Shown: piece by piece, positions 47,185 through 58,492 of the stretch
How positions within the stretch are numbered: position 1 is the stretch's first letter
Layout of the letters: each line of letters opens with the position of its first letter
From: Metallyticus violacea
Lineage: Eukaryota; Arthropoda; Insecta; Mantodea; Metallyticidae
Length of the DNA stretch: 64,000 nt
NCBI GenBank assembly: GCA_030762175.1
Contig: CM060838.1
Coordinates: 21,386,001 to 21,450,000 of the forward strand
Direction of reading: 5' to 3'
The notes under the pieces: generated by a model
Told to the model about the DNA's origin: nothing
Seen by the model: the letters and a program-made list of their open reading frames with translations, nothing else
Database searches by the model: none
Translations under genes and position numbers: made by a program

Positions 47185-47561
47185 GTAAAAGTCCCTCCTC
47201 AGGCAACGATCCGCCACTGATCACTTCCGGTTATAAAACCATCCGCCACGGATCACTTTTGTTACCTAGTAAATTGATTAATTTAGTGTGTTTTCATTGT
47301 TTCCAATATAATGAAAGCTAATTTATAATTAATAATAATTTATATTGTAGTTTCAAAATATGTTTAATAAAAAGATTTTTCGTTTTGAATGTTGATATGC
47401 TTGTTATAGCGACGAGTTTAGCTTTTCTTATAGGTACGTTATTTGAGGCGATGACGACTTCATGGAATACTAGTTACTAGGGAACAAAATTAATTCGTGG
47501 GGGATGGTTTTATAACCGGAAGTGATCAGTGGCGGATCACTACCTGAGAAGGGAACTTTCC
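47185..47561. mobile_element. MITE with about 95-bp terminal inverted repeats
   Basis: The arms 47185-47279 and 47467-47561 are inverted copies. Both contain GATCCGCCACTGATCACTTC followed by CGGTTATAAAACCATCC, and then matching TTTTGTT(A/C)CCTAGTAA. TA lies on both sides (47183-47184, 47562-47563). The 187-bp centre is AT-rich and non-coding. RNA from either strand would fold into a long hairpin. It is intronic to the Polycomb gene and about 600 bp downstream of exon A. Confidence 0.85.
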
Positions 47562-48083
47562 TATTAATAATTCAATCGCATCTTAAAATCTCGTTTATTG
47601 GTATTTGTGTACGTTACCATGCTTTAAAAGAAATTTTAAGAAACAATGGTAAAATAGGGCTCCAAAGGTCAGTTCTAATAAAGAAAGAAGTTTAGTAGAG
47701 GACCTTTCTGAAGTATTTTTTCAACATTACAACAAAACTCAGGTAATTATTTTCGTTGCTTTTATCAATGAACTAAAATATAAATGTTAAACACAAACTG
47801 ACTATGCTTGGTGGTGACAAAAATATTTGAACCGGTTTTGGCTCATATATTCCAAATAGAGCGGCATTCCAAACAGACAATTTAATTTACCTTCTACAAC
47901 AACGAATACCGACTCCAAACATCTTTGTTTACTCTTCCTAAAATAGCATTACGAAAAACTCACGCACTGTTTTGATTTCGATGTGAAAATCAGGTACACA
48001 GTAAATCAGAGGCTCAACATATCAAGCGGGGAATGTTAGATGATGGATATAAGGAAACTTCGTGCGAAGACCTTGATTGTTCA

Positions 48084-48304
48084 TTTGGTTTATTTAAGGG
48101 CGCTGTTTAACATCTTAGGTCATCAGGGCGTGAAACAAGAGATCAGTTTTGCTCAGAGGCCTCGTCTTTCAGTCTCGAAGTTCTTTTTCTTGTCCTAAAT
48201 GTACGACACGGAACCCACGGCTTTACTTTACTTCCGAAGGAAGCCATACTTAGGATTTTTACGTTCGAAAAAGTCCATCGACCCTGGCCGGGATTAAACC
48301 CGGC
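48084..48304 (-). mobile_element. SINE-A copy, head-truncated
   Basis: The reverse complement begins in the B box (GGGTTTAATCCCGGCC), continues through CGAACGTAAAAATCCTAAGT and ends at GCGCCCTTAAATAAACC. About 25 bp are missing around the GGGACGCTGATGACC segment. Antisense to the host gene. Confidence 0.88.
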
Positions 48305-50043
48305 ATATGTTTCTATTTTTTCATGAAACAGAATATTTAATTAATTTTCATTTATTCTGTTTGAAATATTGGCCATTCAAAGAATTTAGTGTTGTTGTCT
48401 ATTATATAAAAATGTATCAACGGCACAACTTTGTTGTTTTTTTTTGTTTTGTTTTTTTTTTTTTAATTTTGTTGTCGATTCTTCTTTCTTTTTCGTTTTC
48501 TATGGTTTACTTCCGTTCAAATTGCTCCCCTTACGCAGAAACTTTTGTTACAGACCGATGAATTTTGGGGTATGCGTTCAAAGATGTATAATGACTAAAA
48601 GTTGTCCTATATTTTATCGTAACTGACTTTTAAGTATTTTTTGCAATTACTAATTTCAATATTTGCAGATATTTAAGGTGTAATAAGTATAATTTAATTT
48701 TTAAAAAAACCGATAACTCTATGTTGCATAGATGTGTAAAAAACTAAAGTGTTTAGTTTAAAGACTTTTAACTTGTAATGAGCTTTTTAGCAGAATGTGA
48801 ACATAACTTATGAACACAAAGTGATATTTTGGATCCACACTATAAACTTAATGTATAAGTTAGATAAAAAAATCTGCAATTATTCTTAGTCTAAAAGTTA
48901 AACATTTCATATGGGAAGATTTAGGGGAGGGGATGCATATATATTTACACCAAAAAGCATTGCAAAACATGAAAGAAAGAAACAAGCACATTGTATATAT
49001 CAGCCAACATTTCTAAGTACAATCGAAATAAGAGATCGAAGTACTTAGTGATTAATTGCATTGAAGACTAAATAGTTAAGGGTTTTTGTATCTTGTTTAT
49101 AATGAATATAAAAGCTTTCCAAAATTTGTTTAGTGAATTTCAATTTAATGGGAATACAATTTTGTTATTGTGTAAGAAAACTTCTAAAATATTACGTCTA
49201 TGCTTAAATTTTTAAATTTTCTCACATATGTAATTAAAAGATGGTTAAACTAGTAAACAGCATTTACAATCAATTAATGAGAACCATTTATTCAATACGA
49301 TACAAACGAAATTCTAACAACTTGCACGTAAATGAATTATGCATCTGAAACCTCTTCGAGCTGAATTTAAAGCTAATATAATTGTTTATCTAATTCTGCA
49401 TCCATTTCTCTGTTTTTTAAAGATGGGTTGCTTCGATCTATATAATAATCGGAAACAATTTAAAGTGTACGGTGCTACAAATCCGGTACCTACACCATTT
49501 ACTTTCATGGCGTTTCTATGGCGGTTTTTCGTAGCCTTTATTTTCCTATCTGCTTTCACACTTTTTATTTCTGCAAAGAAGCTTTGCTATGAAGTTTAAA
49601 ATAAACGTTTAGCAGATTTGTATTAATTTAAATTAAAAAAAAACTGAAAGTGTTAGATATGAAATTCTACCGTAAAGAATATACGAGGTCAAGCTGTACT
49701 CTACGGTTCTAAAGCATTGCTTAGAAACTTTAAGAGACAACCGGCAGAACGTGTTTGTCATGGAGAAATAAGAAGTTATTGTTTGCTCTTTGGTACATGG
49801 CTCGTTACAGAAAGTGGGGTCCATTGTTTGTGCTAGCTTAGTTTTTGTTATTTCCAGTACTTCAAAAAACTGACAAAGCATCCTGCAACTTCAAACCAAG
49901 AGGGCTCTCGTGGGTTTTAAAAATGTGAGGTCTACAGTTAAGTGTGATCAGTATTAAAGCGAATGTCACTTCGCGTATATTCTGTTAGACTCCAGTAATG
50001 TAATTAGGGTGATGGTTTCAATATGCTGTATGGTGTGTTGCAG

Positions 50044-50140
50044 TTTGTCGCAGCTGTATCGTGCGACACCTGGAGACCAGCAAGTTCTGCCCCATCTGCG
50101 ATGTCCAAGTACACAAGGCAAAACCTCTGCACAGCATTCG
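50044..50140 (+). CDS. Psc: Polycomb group RING finger protein, exon B (second half of RING)
   Basis: Exon of 97 nt between acceptor GTGTTGCAG and donor GTAAGAT. It completes the split codon (T + TT, Phe40) and encodes [20 protein letters not shown] followed by [13 protein letters not shown], ending with two bases of Arg72. It supplies the remaining zinc ligands Cys41, Cys44, Cys55 and Cys58. The full C3HC4 pattern across exons A and B is C-x2-C-x12-C-x-H-x2-C-x2-C-x10-C-x2-[17 protein letters not shown] is nearly the same as in vertebrate BMI1/MEL18. The RING is thus divided between two exons with a 3.5-kb phase 1 intron after CLHS. Codons are GC-rich compared with the intron sequence. Confidence 0.95.
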
Positions 50141-51589
50141 GTAAGATAATGTAAAATGTTCATTTTAAAATACCTTTCTAAAAATGTACTCATCTGAATC
50201 CTTTACGTTTTAAAGAAAGTGTTATAAGTGCATAAAACATATTAGTTAGTTATACAGGCCTGCGAAATTAAAATGTTTTGCAATCGAACTTTGAACAGCG
50301 ATCTAGACGTTGTATATATTGAAATACCATTTAAGGGAATAGTGTGGAAATGAAAGAATTAATAAATTAATGTTCTTGTTTAGTACAATGCATTGCTCAA
50401 AAAACAAGACTAGTTTTCAACAAATATATGCTTTAACTGTTTTAAACATGCCCAAGGGAATTTATTTTATCCTCTCCTGTTCTCAAAACGAACTCCGAGT
50501 GGCTAATATTTGTTAAATACTCATCAATCATGAAAATGTTTTATCGACCCTCATCGTCTCCTCTTTTATATGCCATTGAAATCTCTTTTTCTGCCCTCTC
50601 TTAGTCCTTATGCTTTCTGGTAAAAAGCTAGGATTGGGCAGAATCCGAATACCTGCTAACTTATTGATGATCTTTAACGTTATCTCGTTGATGCATCCTT
50701 GACAAGATTATGTCTGAAGCTCTAAATATTCACATCCATGAGACGAAAATATACAGGGATAACTTCTGGAATTAGTCGCGTATATTTGGGCAATAAAAAT
50801 CGCTTAATCAATACGGCTGGATTCCGAATGTTTAAGCTCTATATATAACACAACGAAACCCCTTGGGTTCGAACAAACAAAACCGTACCAAAACTCAATT
50901 ATGGGTCATTTCATCTATGAATTCAATGATAATGTTCGTTTTTCTGTAAAATGTCGCATTTACCATTAGTAATCACTGAAAACAAGTGTCACTTTAAAAA
51001 ATGCGATGCAATTTACACTAGCATAGCACAAGACAATCTTCAGGTGACAAAATGCTGCCCTCTAGTGAGCAACTCTGGCAATTCAGAGAAAAACGAATAT
51101 TAATGTAAGTAAATGGCTATAACTGACTTTTAGTGCGAGTCAGTGAATAATTTATTTTACTTATTTGTTCATTTATTCTGGTATAGCTAAGGCCATTAGG
51201 CCTTCTCCTCCGCTCTACCAATCTAATAATAACTACATGAAGTTATAGCGACAATATTACATTCACAACATTGACAGTAAAGTTGACAATATTCATACAC
51301 ATATAAAACATTATGTACATACACTGCTAATACATAAATATTGATAATGAAAAAATATTAACTCAAGAAGAAGAAAAAAATAAAATAAAGGAACAATAAT
51401 GTACAACAAGCACCAGCAATGACTATTTAGGCATATATCAACCTACGTAAATCCTGAAAGTGGAAATAAAGATAAAATTAAACCCTGACAATACTATGAA
51501 GGAGATAGGAACATTTATGTTAGTAATAAAATAATAGAATAAATAATTCTACAGCAGGTAAAACAAATACATGCATTGTAACAAAAGGA

Positions 51590-51999
51590 AGCTGAATCTA
51601 GAGTAATCGATTATTTCTAATAATATTAAACAATTTCTTATGAAATGCTCCTGAAGTTCTGCATTCTCTGACATCCCGTGGCAATGCATTGCAAAGACGG
51701 GCAGTGATGATGAGTAAAGTGATGTAATAATAGTACGTGCTGGGATTCAGAACGTGTGTTAAGATTATGAGAGGAAGATAGATTTTGAAAACGAGAAGAT
51801 AGATAAGATGGAGACAGGTATGGATAATTTTGAAAAGTAGTGTAAGACAATGAATGTTTCTATTATCGAACAAAAGCACATCGCAGATGTTACATATGCA
51901 CATAGTATGAACACGTTGTAGTTTTTGCATTAGGTTAGAGTTTAAGTCTGTGAGCAGAAAATCGCAGTAGTCGAAGTGAGGCATCACCAGGGATTGCAC
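51590..51999 (-). pseudogene. LINE reverse transcriptase C-terminal fragment
   Basis: The minus-strand frame 51999 to 51598 (133 codons) reads MQSLVMPHFDYCDFLLTDLN, then QKLQRVHTMCICNICD, and ends ARLCNALPRDVRECRTSGAF plus HKKLFNIIRNN. This is the conserved stretch after the palm domain in insect non-LTR retrotransposons. The middle contains frame slips, since better matches occur in the overlapping frame 51850-51638. Antisense to the Polycomb gene. 5'-truncated remnant. Confidence 0.8.
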
Positions 52000-52614
52000 T
52001 AAGATGTTTTAAACGTATGGCTTATAGAACTTACCTTCCTGCAGATGGAGCCCTTTAATGAATACTGTGGCATTTTACATAAAAACGAATAACGCAATTC
52101 AGAGATAAGCAAATAGGCAGGACAACTTAATTTTGGTGCTATTTCATTTATTTTAACACATATTAAATTAAATGAAAATACCCAAAGCCTGTCTTCACTT
52201 CGACGTCTCTTGTTCCATGAAGATGATTTTAAAAAACAACATCCTATTTTCATAGTAGATACGAAGATCTACGTTGAAAAGCGTACTTCTTGCGTTGTGG
52301 TGCGCCGTCCCTGCCCGCAGGTACCTGAATCAAAGGTTTGTTGGTCGATTAATAAATAAAGTAGAACGGTCATGTAGCCTCCATGCTCACCTGATATAAA
52401 CCTACTGGATGATATGGAAACTATCCGAAAAGGCGGACAGTATGGACAATATGCAACGTGCAGACATTTGGGATCGCGAGACTACGAGATTTCGAAGGGA
52501 GGTTTATATTTAGACAGGATATGGAAGTGTTTAAACTTTTAATTTAGGACAGTGTGTAGAACTCAATGTCATAAATATACTTAAAAACTCAGAAAGTAAG
52601 CATTTTCAGATTCT

Positions 52615-53675
52615 TGTTGATAACTGATTGATGATATTTTCGTGCTTTGGACTCATGGCTCAGAATCTCTCGATCAGTTCCTTACTAATCATAACTCCAA
52701 ATTTTTAGTTAAGTTCACTTCTTTTGTCTCTCCCAATGCTGCTACTTTCCTAGATATTGATATTTCTTTATGTAATGACTCTTTTCTTACGTCTGTGCAC
52801 ATTAAGCCCACCAATTTACAACAGTATCTTCATTTTGATACCTGTCATCCCTTGCATATCAAAAGATCTATTCCTTTTTCTCTTTCAATCCGTGGTCATC
52901 GTCTTTGTAACAACTTTTCATCTCTTGACAAGTATATTAAAAACATAGCTCAAAAGTTCCAAGACCAAAATTATCCTTCCTCTCTTTTAAAATCCCGTAC
53001 AATCCCAGGGCACAAAACTTTCCAATGCAAACCTAAAACTTCTAATAAGAACTTCATTAACCTTTTACTACTTACGTACCTGGAATTGAGAGCATCAGAC
53101 CTATTTTGAAAGAATGTCATGATACTTTGTTAATGCACTCATCTTTAAAAGATTTTTCTAAATTTTTACCCCGCCTTACTTTTAGAACATCCCCTAACCT
53201 TAAAAGTATATTTCGCCGAAACCTATCCCCTCCGAATTTACCTCGTTCCTTTGCAGACTCGTATCCTTGCCAATGCCCTAAATGTAAAACCTGTGTGCTA
53301 ATTATGCCTTGCAATTCATTCCACACCCCTAATTTATCCAGAGAATTTAACATTTCTTCATTTGCTACTTGTTCCTCCAAGAACGTCGTATATATGTTAT
53401 CTTGTAAACTTTGCAAAGCATTTTATATTGGTTTAACTTCTACTGTTGTTTCGCTACGCATGAACAATCATAGACGTTCTGTTAAAACCGAGTCTCCCTT
53501 GACGGTTGCCCAACATGCCTTATCTCACTGTAAGGATTTTGATGATGCTTTTAGTCTAACTCTTATTGATGCGTTACCTACACAATGCTCTGAAAGTTTA
53601 CTCAGAGACAGAGAAATGGCAGCTATATTTTTACATAAAGTGCGTATACCACCTGGTTTAAATCTTACGTATTAA
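52615..53675 (+). pseudogene. 5'-truncated Penelope-like element: reverse transcriptase tail plus GIY-YIG domain
   Basis: From 52624 the plus strand reads LIDDIFVLWTHG, a remnant of the catalytic YxDD motif of reverse transcriptase. It continues FLDIDISLCNDSF, SVHIKPTNLQQYLHFDTCHP and LHIKRSIPFSLSIRGHRLCN, which match the thumb-side region typical of Penelope-like elements. Near 53065 the frame changes, and the second frame runs to the TAA at 53673-53675. It contains YVPGIESIRPILKE and a Cys-rich linker (CQCPKCKTC). The GIY-YIG-type endonuclease follows: NVVYMLSCKLCKAFYIGLTS, then LRMNNHRRSV. In this family the GIY-YIG domain nicks the target for reverse transcription. The stop just upstream of LIDD and the missing N-terminus show 5' truncation. 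It lies in sense within intron B. Confidence 0.88.
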
Positions 53676-54009
53676 TTCCCCCCTCCCCACACTCTCATTT
53701 CTAGTTTCATCTGTTTCCATCCATAACGTTACCTTCGATACTCAATATTTACTTTTATCACCGTCACTTGTCTTCTTGCCGTAGAAGAACTCCACGAGTC
53801 CGAAATATAGCGATCTCAAGTGTGACTTTTTCTTAGTGTTTTATCCCTATCTACTTTTATTATTACTGTTAATTTGTTACATTGTTAATAGTGTTACTTT
53901 ATTTTTATTTTTATTTAATATTATATATATATATATATATACCTCAATGTAAAAATTAAATTTAGTATTTAATATATCTGAAGTTGTGCGTGTATTTCTG
54001 TTAACGCAG

Positions 54010-54198
54010 GCCGGATCGAACGCTGCAGACGCTGGTGTACAAGATGGTGCCGTGCCTGTACCAGGCGGAGGTGCAACGGCGCCGGGAATTTTTCGCCAAG
54101 AACGGCGTGACCGCAGTGGACCCGGAGCAAGCCGGCGTCGATGACGGCTTCTTTTCGCCCGAGGACAGCATCAGCCTCTCACTGGAGTATTACGACAG
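54010..54198 (+). CDS. Psc: Polycomb group RING finger protein, exon C
   Basis: Exon of 189 nt between acceptor TTAACGCAG and donor GTTGGC, the weakest of the donors. It completes Arg72 and encodes RPDRTLQTLVYKMVPCLYQA, then EVQRRREFFAKNGVTAVDPE and SPEDSISLSLEYYD, with AG left for the next exon. TLQ..VYK.VP.L...E..RRR.F and the later SLSLEY are the signature of the segment after the RING in BMI1, MEL18 and Psc. Both the spacing and the acidic loop (AGVDDGFFSPED) fit. This exon is much more GC-rich than the introns, with many codons ending in G or C. If the donor at 54199 were not used, translation would run to a stop at 54239-54241. Confidence 0.95.
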
Positions 54199-54404
54199 GT
54201 TGGCATTATCAAGCACTGTACGCTGTCCCACTGTATGTTAAACTTACTTAGAGTTTCACTTGCTTGGCTGCTTTTCGCATTGTAACGTATTTTTTACAGT
54301 GATAACAATGTAACTTACTAATCAAGGTGAGTGAAAAATCCCAGTATACTTACAATAACTATATTTATGAAATATGCATAGAAACACGCCTGCTATACAT
54401 CTAG

Positions 54405-55150
54405 AACATCAGTGAGAGTTTCGTCACGAACTGTCATGAGATTTCCGGCGTCACATTTTGGAAGGCGGTACGTACAGCAGCTTTTAAAGCATTGTTGGCT
54501 GTCGCACTCTCTCCTTAATGAAACTCTACAATGCATTATCTGCCATAGTGATGTCAGGGCTGCGTGGAGGACAAGGCAACTGTTGAGTTTCGCAAAAATT
54601 CATCGAGCCAGTCACGAGCGACAACATTAAGGCGCACCATCTTGTTGGAACCAGACATTATTCGTGATGGCTGTTGTTTGTAGCGGCGAACGTAATCCGG
54701 TATATAATATTCACTTAATTTATCGATCTTTGAAGGAAATAAGGACTAAACAGAGGTTCTACATCCATACCCGCCCATATTATCACAGTCGGAGGATTCT
54801 TGAATCTTTTTTTTTTATAGAAATGGGGTCTCTTTCTTAGCCCAGGTTTCTTGAACTGTAGTAATAGCCGAATTCGTCTTTTAAAAAATTCTTTTCCCTT
54901 ACACATGTTGGAAATATTTGAAGGAACGAGGCATTCATTGATAGCCATAGTGAGGAAAGGTTTAATTTTTAAATCTTTTTTTATGTAGTAGCTTATGTTG
55001 ATTGCGGCAATTGTAAATCGGCGGAACGCTTTGTGATTGATTTGATAAGCGATTGAGTCAGTGACAGCAACACAAATTTCTGCCCGAGTGGGAGTTTTCC
55101 CAGTTCGACAGAATGACCTCTGAAATCAAAATTTTCATTTAATGTTGTTG
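54405..55150 (-). pseudogene. decayed IS630-Tc1-mariner-superfamily transposase
   Basis: On the minus strand, frame-broken segments appear in the expected order: PPTVIIWAGMDVEPLFSPYF (54790-54730 region), NVWFQQDGAP (near 54650, second catalytic Asp), VRDWLDEFL (near 54600), LPCPPRSPDIT (near 54560, third catalytic Asp) and FQNVTPEIS (near 54450). The protein layout is that of DUF4817-class or related insect transposases. The N-terminal part up to about 55150 is uncertain (TPTRAEICVAVTD). No terminal inverted repeats were found. It is inactive and antisense to the host gene. Confidence 0.68.
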
Positions 55151-55530
55151 ATTTGTATTATTCATTGTTTTTTTAATCTTCTAGCAACATTCTTATTGTG
55201 TTTGTGTTTTGTTTGAAGGCAATCTTGAAGTTATTGCATATATTTCATGAATATATTTATAAATAAGCAAAATAACATATTATTGTGGATGTACTGGAAA
55301 TTTTCGGCCATACTGTACTTGTGCAGTTCATGAATTCTGATAAACTAAGATAGACTTTCGACTATATCCCATCTTACTGTTAGACGCGAGATGTTTGAAT
55401 GCTGGGTTTGGGTGAGCGGTGTTTGGAAATTTGCTCGATCGCGTTTCTCACAAGTACATACGTTCCGATGGGATTTCATACAGCTGAACCTCTTAATGGC
55501 AATGGCCAGGTAAAAAAATATAAGACGTGG

Positions 55531-55534
<4 letters not shown>

Positions 55535-55566
<32 letters not shown>
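55535..55566 (+). repeat. (AT)n microsatellite
   Basis: About 15 AT units preceded by GTGTGT. Confidence 0.95.
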
Positions 55567-55569
<3 letters not shown>

Positions 55570-56756
55570 CTGTGAGATATATAATCATGGAAATGAAAAA
55601 CAAATTAAGATAAGTACACTTAAGCGTAGGAAATTTGTTAAACATGTGCCATTTTGGATACCCTCAAGTTAAACATACTAGTCATGAGTAAGCGATCTCA
55701 TTATAAAGAAAATACAAATAATTTAAGGAAAAAAATCTTAATGACTACAACCACAATTTACTTTAAACTGCTCTTAACGATTTGAGATAGGACTTAGATA
55801 AGCATATTGAAAATCGTGGTTGGGTTTTTCATTTATGCCCCAACGTTCTAACTATTAAACTGCCGTGCTCTAACTTCTAGAAAGACCTACGTGCCGTTTT
55901 TGAGCAAAGTGCAAAGAATATAGAATGAAAATCAGGAAACAGAGTTACACATACAAGCCTTTCATTTCAAAACTTATCAATGCCCTTTTGAAATAAATCT
56001 AATTCAAACCAAAAACATTCTAATCTAAATATTAAGGGTGAATTTAAAAACCATGATGATTACATTTTAGTTTTCACACCCTCACTTCCTACCACCCTCA
56101 CTTTGAAATTTCAAACGGGACTACCATCTTGTGGTTCTTAAATTTTAAAGAAAATTTAGTTATTATTTCATCGTTCGTTTTAAATTATTAGCTGGCAATA
56201 AAAATAAATATGTTAGTACTAGGGTGAAAATACAATTTCTGACTAAACGGCTTACCTTCTATTTTTTCTTCTAGGGTTTACATAATTTTGAAACATTATA
56301 TAAGATAAAATTCGTAACAGTTGTAAATTTATTTTGTCCAAATTCAAACATCAAACGCAACAGTCTAGGTCGCATAGCAACAAGAGAAAACAAAAGATAT
56401 AATAAAATTGAATGTACTGTAAATATAATAAGGTAGGTAAGTAATTAATTCATAGTGGCAAGTTTTGAAATGAAAGCCCTATACGTGTTTGAGTTCACAT
56501 TTGAAAAATAACGGAGAATACGAAACAGTGGGTTAAAACCAAATTATTTAGTCATAAACAAGGAACAGCAATGAAAAAGATAGCCTGGAAGAATTTAGCA
56601 GTGTGTACATACCTTTGATATGTGTTTATCACCTATACTTTAGTATCAAGAATCATCAGTAATCTTATCGCCCTACCGCCAAATGCTTTGCAAGACTGTA
56701 CCGTGAACAGAAAAAGCATTACGCTTTATAGCAACGCCATCCGGTCTCGCTTCCAG

Positions 56757-57019
56757 TTTTTTTTTTTTTTTTTTTTTTTAGTAGTGTTTAACGTCCGTTC
56801 TTACTACTGAGACAGCACAGGCGGTGAACACTGATGATATACGAGATGAAATGATAAATTGGGAAAGTATACTTTTAAGAAAGAAAGCATTCCAGGCATT
56901 GACCATTTATGAGGACTACGAAAGTCTTGAAAAAACCTGTCAGGGAGGGCGGTCCTAGTGGGATTCCCCAGACCTCCCGCTCACGAGTCCGCGCCTTAAC
57001 GACCACTGCTACTCTGGCA
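56757..57019 (-). mobile_element. SINE-B copy (reverse orientation)
   Basis: A T run of about 23 (the A tail on the element strand) at 56757-56779 is followed by the reverse SINE-B body and a head with GGTCGTTAAGGCGCGGACTC and GAGCGGGAGGTCTGGGG. The B box is damaged (GGGGAATCCC, missing TTCGA). Ends about 300 bp before exon D. Confidence 0.88.
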
Positions 57020-57322
57020 GTACTGGTTGAGTTTGTATATCACGATTCTTGCTGTATTAAAATCAACTTTATTTTGTTACTACCTGGAAAAAAAAGTTTT
57101 ATTGCATTTTGTGAGCAAACGTAGATTCTTATGAATTTCCTAAGTGGTTTTCTAATGACGTATCTGGATTAAGCTTTAGTAATGTTAGCGATGCCACATT
57201 TATACTCTATTGGTATTTAATTTACTAAAACAATATATTTAAAATCAGGATATCAATTCATGTATACTTTTGTCGTGAAATATATGCTTCCTGTGATGAT
57301 TGTGTATTATTTTTGTTTTCAG

Positions 57323-57377
57323 TGACAAAGCAGATGGTGCGGAAGATACAGAGGAATCGGACACGGCGAACCAAGAT
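57323..57377 (+). CDS. Psc: Polycomb group RING finger protein, exon D (acidic linker)
   Basis: Exon of 55 nt between acceptor TTTTGTTTTCAG and donor GTGAGT. It completes Ser135 and encodes DKADGAEDTEESDTANQD, ending in phase 0. Reading continuity (AG+T), a strong polypyrimidine acceptor and a consensus donor support it. The corresponding position in BMI1 is a charged, poorly conserved linker between the SL(S)LE(Y/F) motif and the RAWUL domain. The sequence itself therefore gives no homology support, and this exon is less certain than the other three. The RAWUL domain and, if Psc-like, the long disordered C-terminus would be encoded beyond 64000. Confidence 0.78.
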
Positions 57378-57513
57378 GTGAGTAATCTGCTTTTCATTCA
57401 TTATTTAAGTATCAAGTATATATGTAAACAAAATGCAGTATTTCATACTCCATATTGGCAATGAGAGCTATTTGCTAATTCTGAAATCAAAGAAAAATCG
57501 CTATATTGTAGCA

Positions 57514-57794
57514 TTTTTTATTGATTTGGTTTATTTACGGACGCTCTTCAACATCTCAGGTCATCAGCGTCCCATTCAATTCAGGGCATGAAACGGCCAG
57601 TAAATTTTGCTCAGAGGCCTCTTCTTTCAGGCTTGAGGTTCTTTTAATGCCGGAAATATACGACATGGGACTTACGGCTTTACTTTCCTTCCGAAGGGAG
57701 CCAAACTTAGAATTTTTACACCCGAAAAATCCATCGGTTCTGGCTGGGTTTGTTACAAGGCAAGTATGGTTACCACTACACCACCAGGACTGAC
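57514..57794 (-). mobile_element. SINE-A copy with B-box deletion
   Basis: The reverse complement starts AGTCCTGGTGGTGTAGTGGT, but about 20 bp covering most of the anticodon arm and B box are missing (it jumps from CTTGCC to AACCCAGCCAGAACC). The body and the 3' end are otherwise complete. It starts about 135 bp downstream of exon D. Confidence 0.9.
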
Positions 57795-58268
57795 TACACC
57801 ACTGATTGTAGTAGCAAGTTTAATCTACTTGTTTGAGAATGAAAGTATGCCAAATCTGTATTGTATTAAATTTAAAGCAATTGGGAAATGTAATGATGCT
57901 AGGGAAGCATTTGATACGTTGCTTCCACGTTAACATATGGTATGCATGATGTTTGTAGTGATGACAGTTTATTTCACCTCCCCATGTGTAATGTTGTCGT
58001 AATTTTGAGCACTAGGAAATAACGTGTGAGGTTTTGACTGTCTGTACGTAATATTATCACTTTTTAAAAGCAAGTTAGAGCCAGAATATTATAATAAAAA
58101 TATAACTGTGCACCTGAAAACCATATTTTTTCAAGTAGTACAATCTAAAATTACCAAAACCAGGGAGAGAATACAGAATGAATATTATGGAACTAAAAGC
58201 ATCAGCAAACTACCAAATCGGGTAGTCCAGGAAGGCGTTGTGTAACTAAGGCTCTGACCAACAACAGT

Positions 58269-58269
<1 letters not shown>

Positions 58270-58302
<33 letters not shown>

Positions 58303-58314
58303 TAATAATAATAA
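58270..58314 (+). repeat. (AAT)n microsatellite
   Basis: About 14 units with one AAC interruption. Confidence 0.95.
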
Positions 58315-58492
58315 ATCTTCCAATCCATTACTGTATTAAAAACTGACAATATTGTAATGTAGGCAACTTGCTAAATCTTAAAAAGAGTTTGCAAAATGCA
58401 CTTTCAGAGATTGGGCCGAAAGCCTGCTCTTGATCCTTATGAAACAGACAGATCCACACTAGACGTTGACAATTGCGAGACTCCATAATATA

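Larger units (their letters stand above)
46582..50043 (+). other. Psc: intron after exon A (3.46 kb)
   Basis: Phase 1 intron, GTGAGT...CAG. It holds two SINE-A copies and the long-TIR MITE listed below. From 48305 to 50043 nothing was recognised; the frame at 49339-49599 has no domain. Confidence 0.85.
50141..54009 (+). other. Psc: intron after exon B (3.87 kb)
   Basis: Phase 2 intron. Contains a LINE fragment and a Penelope-like element. From 50141 to 51589 nothing is recognised. 52000-52614 is unassigned; a few transposase-like words there were judged too weak. Confidence 0.85.
54199..57322 (+). other. Psc: intron after exon C (3.12 kb)
   Basis: Phase 2 intron. It holds an antisense decayed transposase, an (AT)n microsatellite and a SINE-B copy. 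55160-56750 is otherwise unassigned AT-rich sequence. Confidence 0.82.

Noticed and set aside
52260..52570. Transposase-like words (RFVGRLINKVERS, SLHAHL) just upstream of the Penelope-like element
   Set aside because: Too short and not colinear with catalytic motifs; no TIRs found.
54199..54241. Read-through of exon C as the natural C-terminus
   Set aside because: Codons after 54198 (LALSSTVRCPTVC) have no similarity to the family, and a GT donor at the right phase joins to exon D in frame.
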